Both the position numbers and the translations under genes were made by a program. A stretch of 64,000 nt of DNA, from contig NZ_BLPF01000001.1 in assembly GCF_011764425.1 (NCBI RefSeq), positions 2,719,001 to 2,783,000 of the forward strand. The letters run 5' to 3'. Under the pieces are notes generated by a model. That model had not been told where the DNA came from and did no database searches. It saw only the letters and a program-made list of their open reading frames with translations. Shown in pieces: positions 63,336-64,000 of the stretch. The stretch's first letter is position 1; the number at the start of each line of letters is the position of its first letter. Source of the stretch: Phytohabitans houttuyneae. Its GTDB lineage: Bacteria > Actinomycetota > Actinomycetes > Mycobacteriales > Micromonosporaceae.

Positions 63336-64000
63336 GTGACCACGGTCCGACCGGCCGCCTTGCCCCCGGCCAGCCCAGATACCGCCGGTGGCCGGCTCCC
63401 GTCGCTGACCGGGCTCCGCTTCGTCGCCGCGTTCCTCGTCTTCGGTTTCCACGTGCACATCGAGCATCTGATGGCACCCGGGGCCGTCCGGACCACAATG
63501 GAGTGGCTGTTCGGACAAGGCGCGGTTGGCGTTTCGTTTTTCTTTATTTTGAGCGGATTCGTCCTCACCTGGTCCGCACGCAAAGGCGACACCGCGGTGC
63601 GTTTCTGGCGTCGACGCATCGCGAAGATCTACCCCAACCACGTCGCCACCTGGCTGGTCGCCCTCGCCGTCGCCGTGGTCACCGGCGCGGGGCTGAGCCT
63701 GGCGGTCGTCGTCCCCAACCTGTTGCTCCTGCAGGCATGGTCGCCGGACATCGACGTCTTCTTCGGCCTCAACACCGTGAGCTGGTCGCTGGCCTGCGAG
63801 GCGTTCTTCTACGCGCTGTTCCCGCTGCTGTACCTCGGGCTTGTGCGCGTGCCCGGCCGGGGCCTGTGGCCGGCGGCCACACTCGCGCTGGGGGCGGTGT
63901 GGGCTGTCCCGGTGCTCGCTTCGCTGCTGCCCGCCGACGACCGGTACTGGGCAATCTGGATCTTCCCGGTGGCTCGGCTGCCCGAGTTCGTGGCCGGCAT
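63336..64000 (+). CDS. Acyltransferase family 3 membrane protein (OafA/YrhL-like), truncated by the window end
   Basis: GTG 63336 begins a frame that is open to the window edge (221 codons). LTGLRFVAAFLVFGFHVHIE contains the family's first-helix His (HxH), and SFFFILSGFVLTW and VSWSLACEAFFYALFP are classic acyltransferase-3 motifs. These proteins O-acetylate (or succinylate) surface glycans and lipids from the membrane. About six hydrophobic segments are visible. It fits as a modifier of the polysaccharide made here. Confidence 0.85.
   Translation, partial: MTTVRPAALPPASPDTAGGRLPSLTGLRFVAAFLVFGFHVHIEHLMAPGAVRTTMEWLFGQGAVGVSFFFILSGFVLTWSARKGDTAVRFWRRRIAKIYPNHVATWLVALAVAVVTGAGLSLAVVVPNLLLLQAWSPDIDVFFGLNTVSWSLACEAFFYALFPLLYLGLVRVPGRGLWPAATLALGAVWAVPVLASLLPADDRYWAIWIFPVARLPEFVAG

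Overview
The window reads like a chromosomal segment of a high-GC filamentous actinobacterium, most likely a Micromonosporaceae-type organism. This is inferred from codons that overwhelmingly end in G or C, frequent GTG starts, ATGA/GTGA gene overlaps, a Scy/FilP-like polar-growth pair, and an acyl-CoA mutase/ethylmalonyl-CoA gene block. No rRNA, tRNA, CRISPR array, transposase or phage gene was recognised.

Layout. (1) 1-10.4 kb holds housekeeping genes: the end of a fumarylacetoacetate-hydrolase-family gene, a membrane protein, an XRE/MmyB-type regulator carrying a MITE-like in-frame insert, small enzymes, a giant NAD-glutamate dehydrogenase and a lipoprotein penicillin-binding protein that ends at a strong terminator. 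(2) 10.4-25.4 kb is a leftward run: an arginase-family enzyme with an ~820-residue repetitive tail, a thioredoxin-TPR protein, two FtsX-type permeases with an ATPase, an isobutyryl-CoA-mutase-type large subunit, an Asp23-family protein and another ABC ATPase. (3) 25.5-29.6 kb is acyl-CoA metabolism: MeaB GTPase and thiolase run leftward, methylmalonyl-CoA epimerase and crotonyl-CoA carboxylase/reductase run rightward from a shared control region. (4) 29.6-34 kb has two DivIVA-motif coiled-coil proteins (Scy/FilP-like) and an AI-2E-family transporter. (5) 34-64 kb is a surface-polysaccharide locus: sugar-nucleotide dehydrogenase, epimerases, WbpB/WbpD/WbpE-like enzymes for a diacetamido sugar, glycosyltransferases, flippase (Wzx), polymerase (Wzy), chain-length protein (Wzz), two asparagine-synthetase-like amidotransferases, a giant secreted DUF4082 protein, a secreted beta-helix protein and an acyltransferase cut by the window end.

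How the genes fit together. The mutase, MeaB, epimerase, thiolase and Ccr belong to a network that interconverts C4/C5 acyl-CoAs and can feed ethylmalonyl-/methylmalonyl-CoA. The polysaccharide genes suggest a Wzx/Wzy-dependent glycan containing an N-acetylated amino or uronic sugar that may be carried as a uronamide (inference).

Quality caveat. At least eight single-base contractions, nearly all in G or C runs, disrupt five genes that otherwise read intact (glutamate dehydrogenase x2, permease x1, mutase x3, Asp23 x1, asparagine synthase x1). They look like sequence errors rather than decay. In the mutase three contractions cancel out and leave a silent garbled patch.
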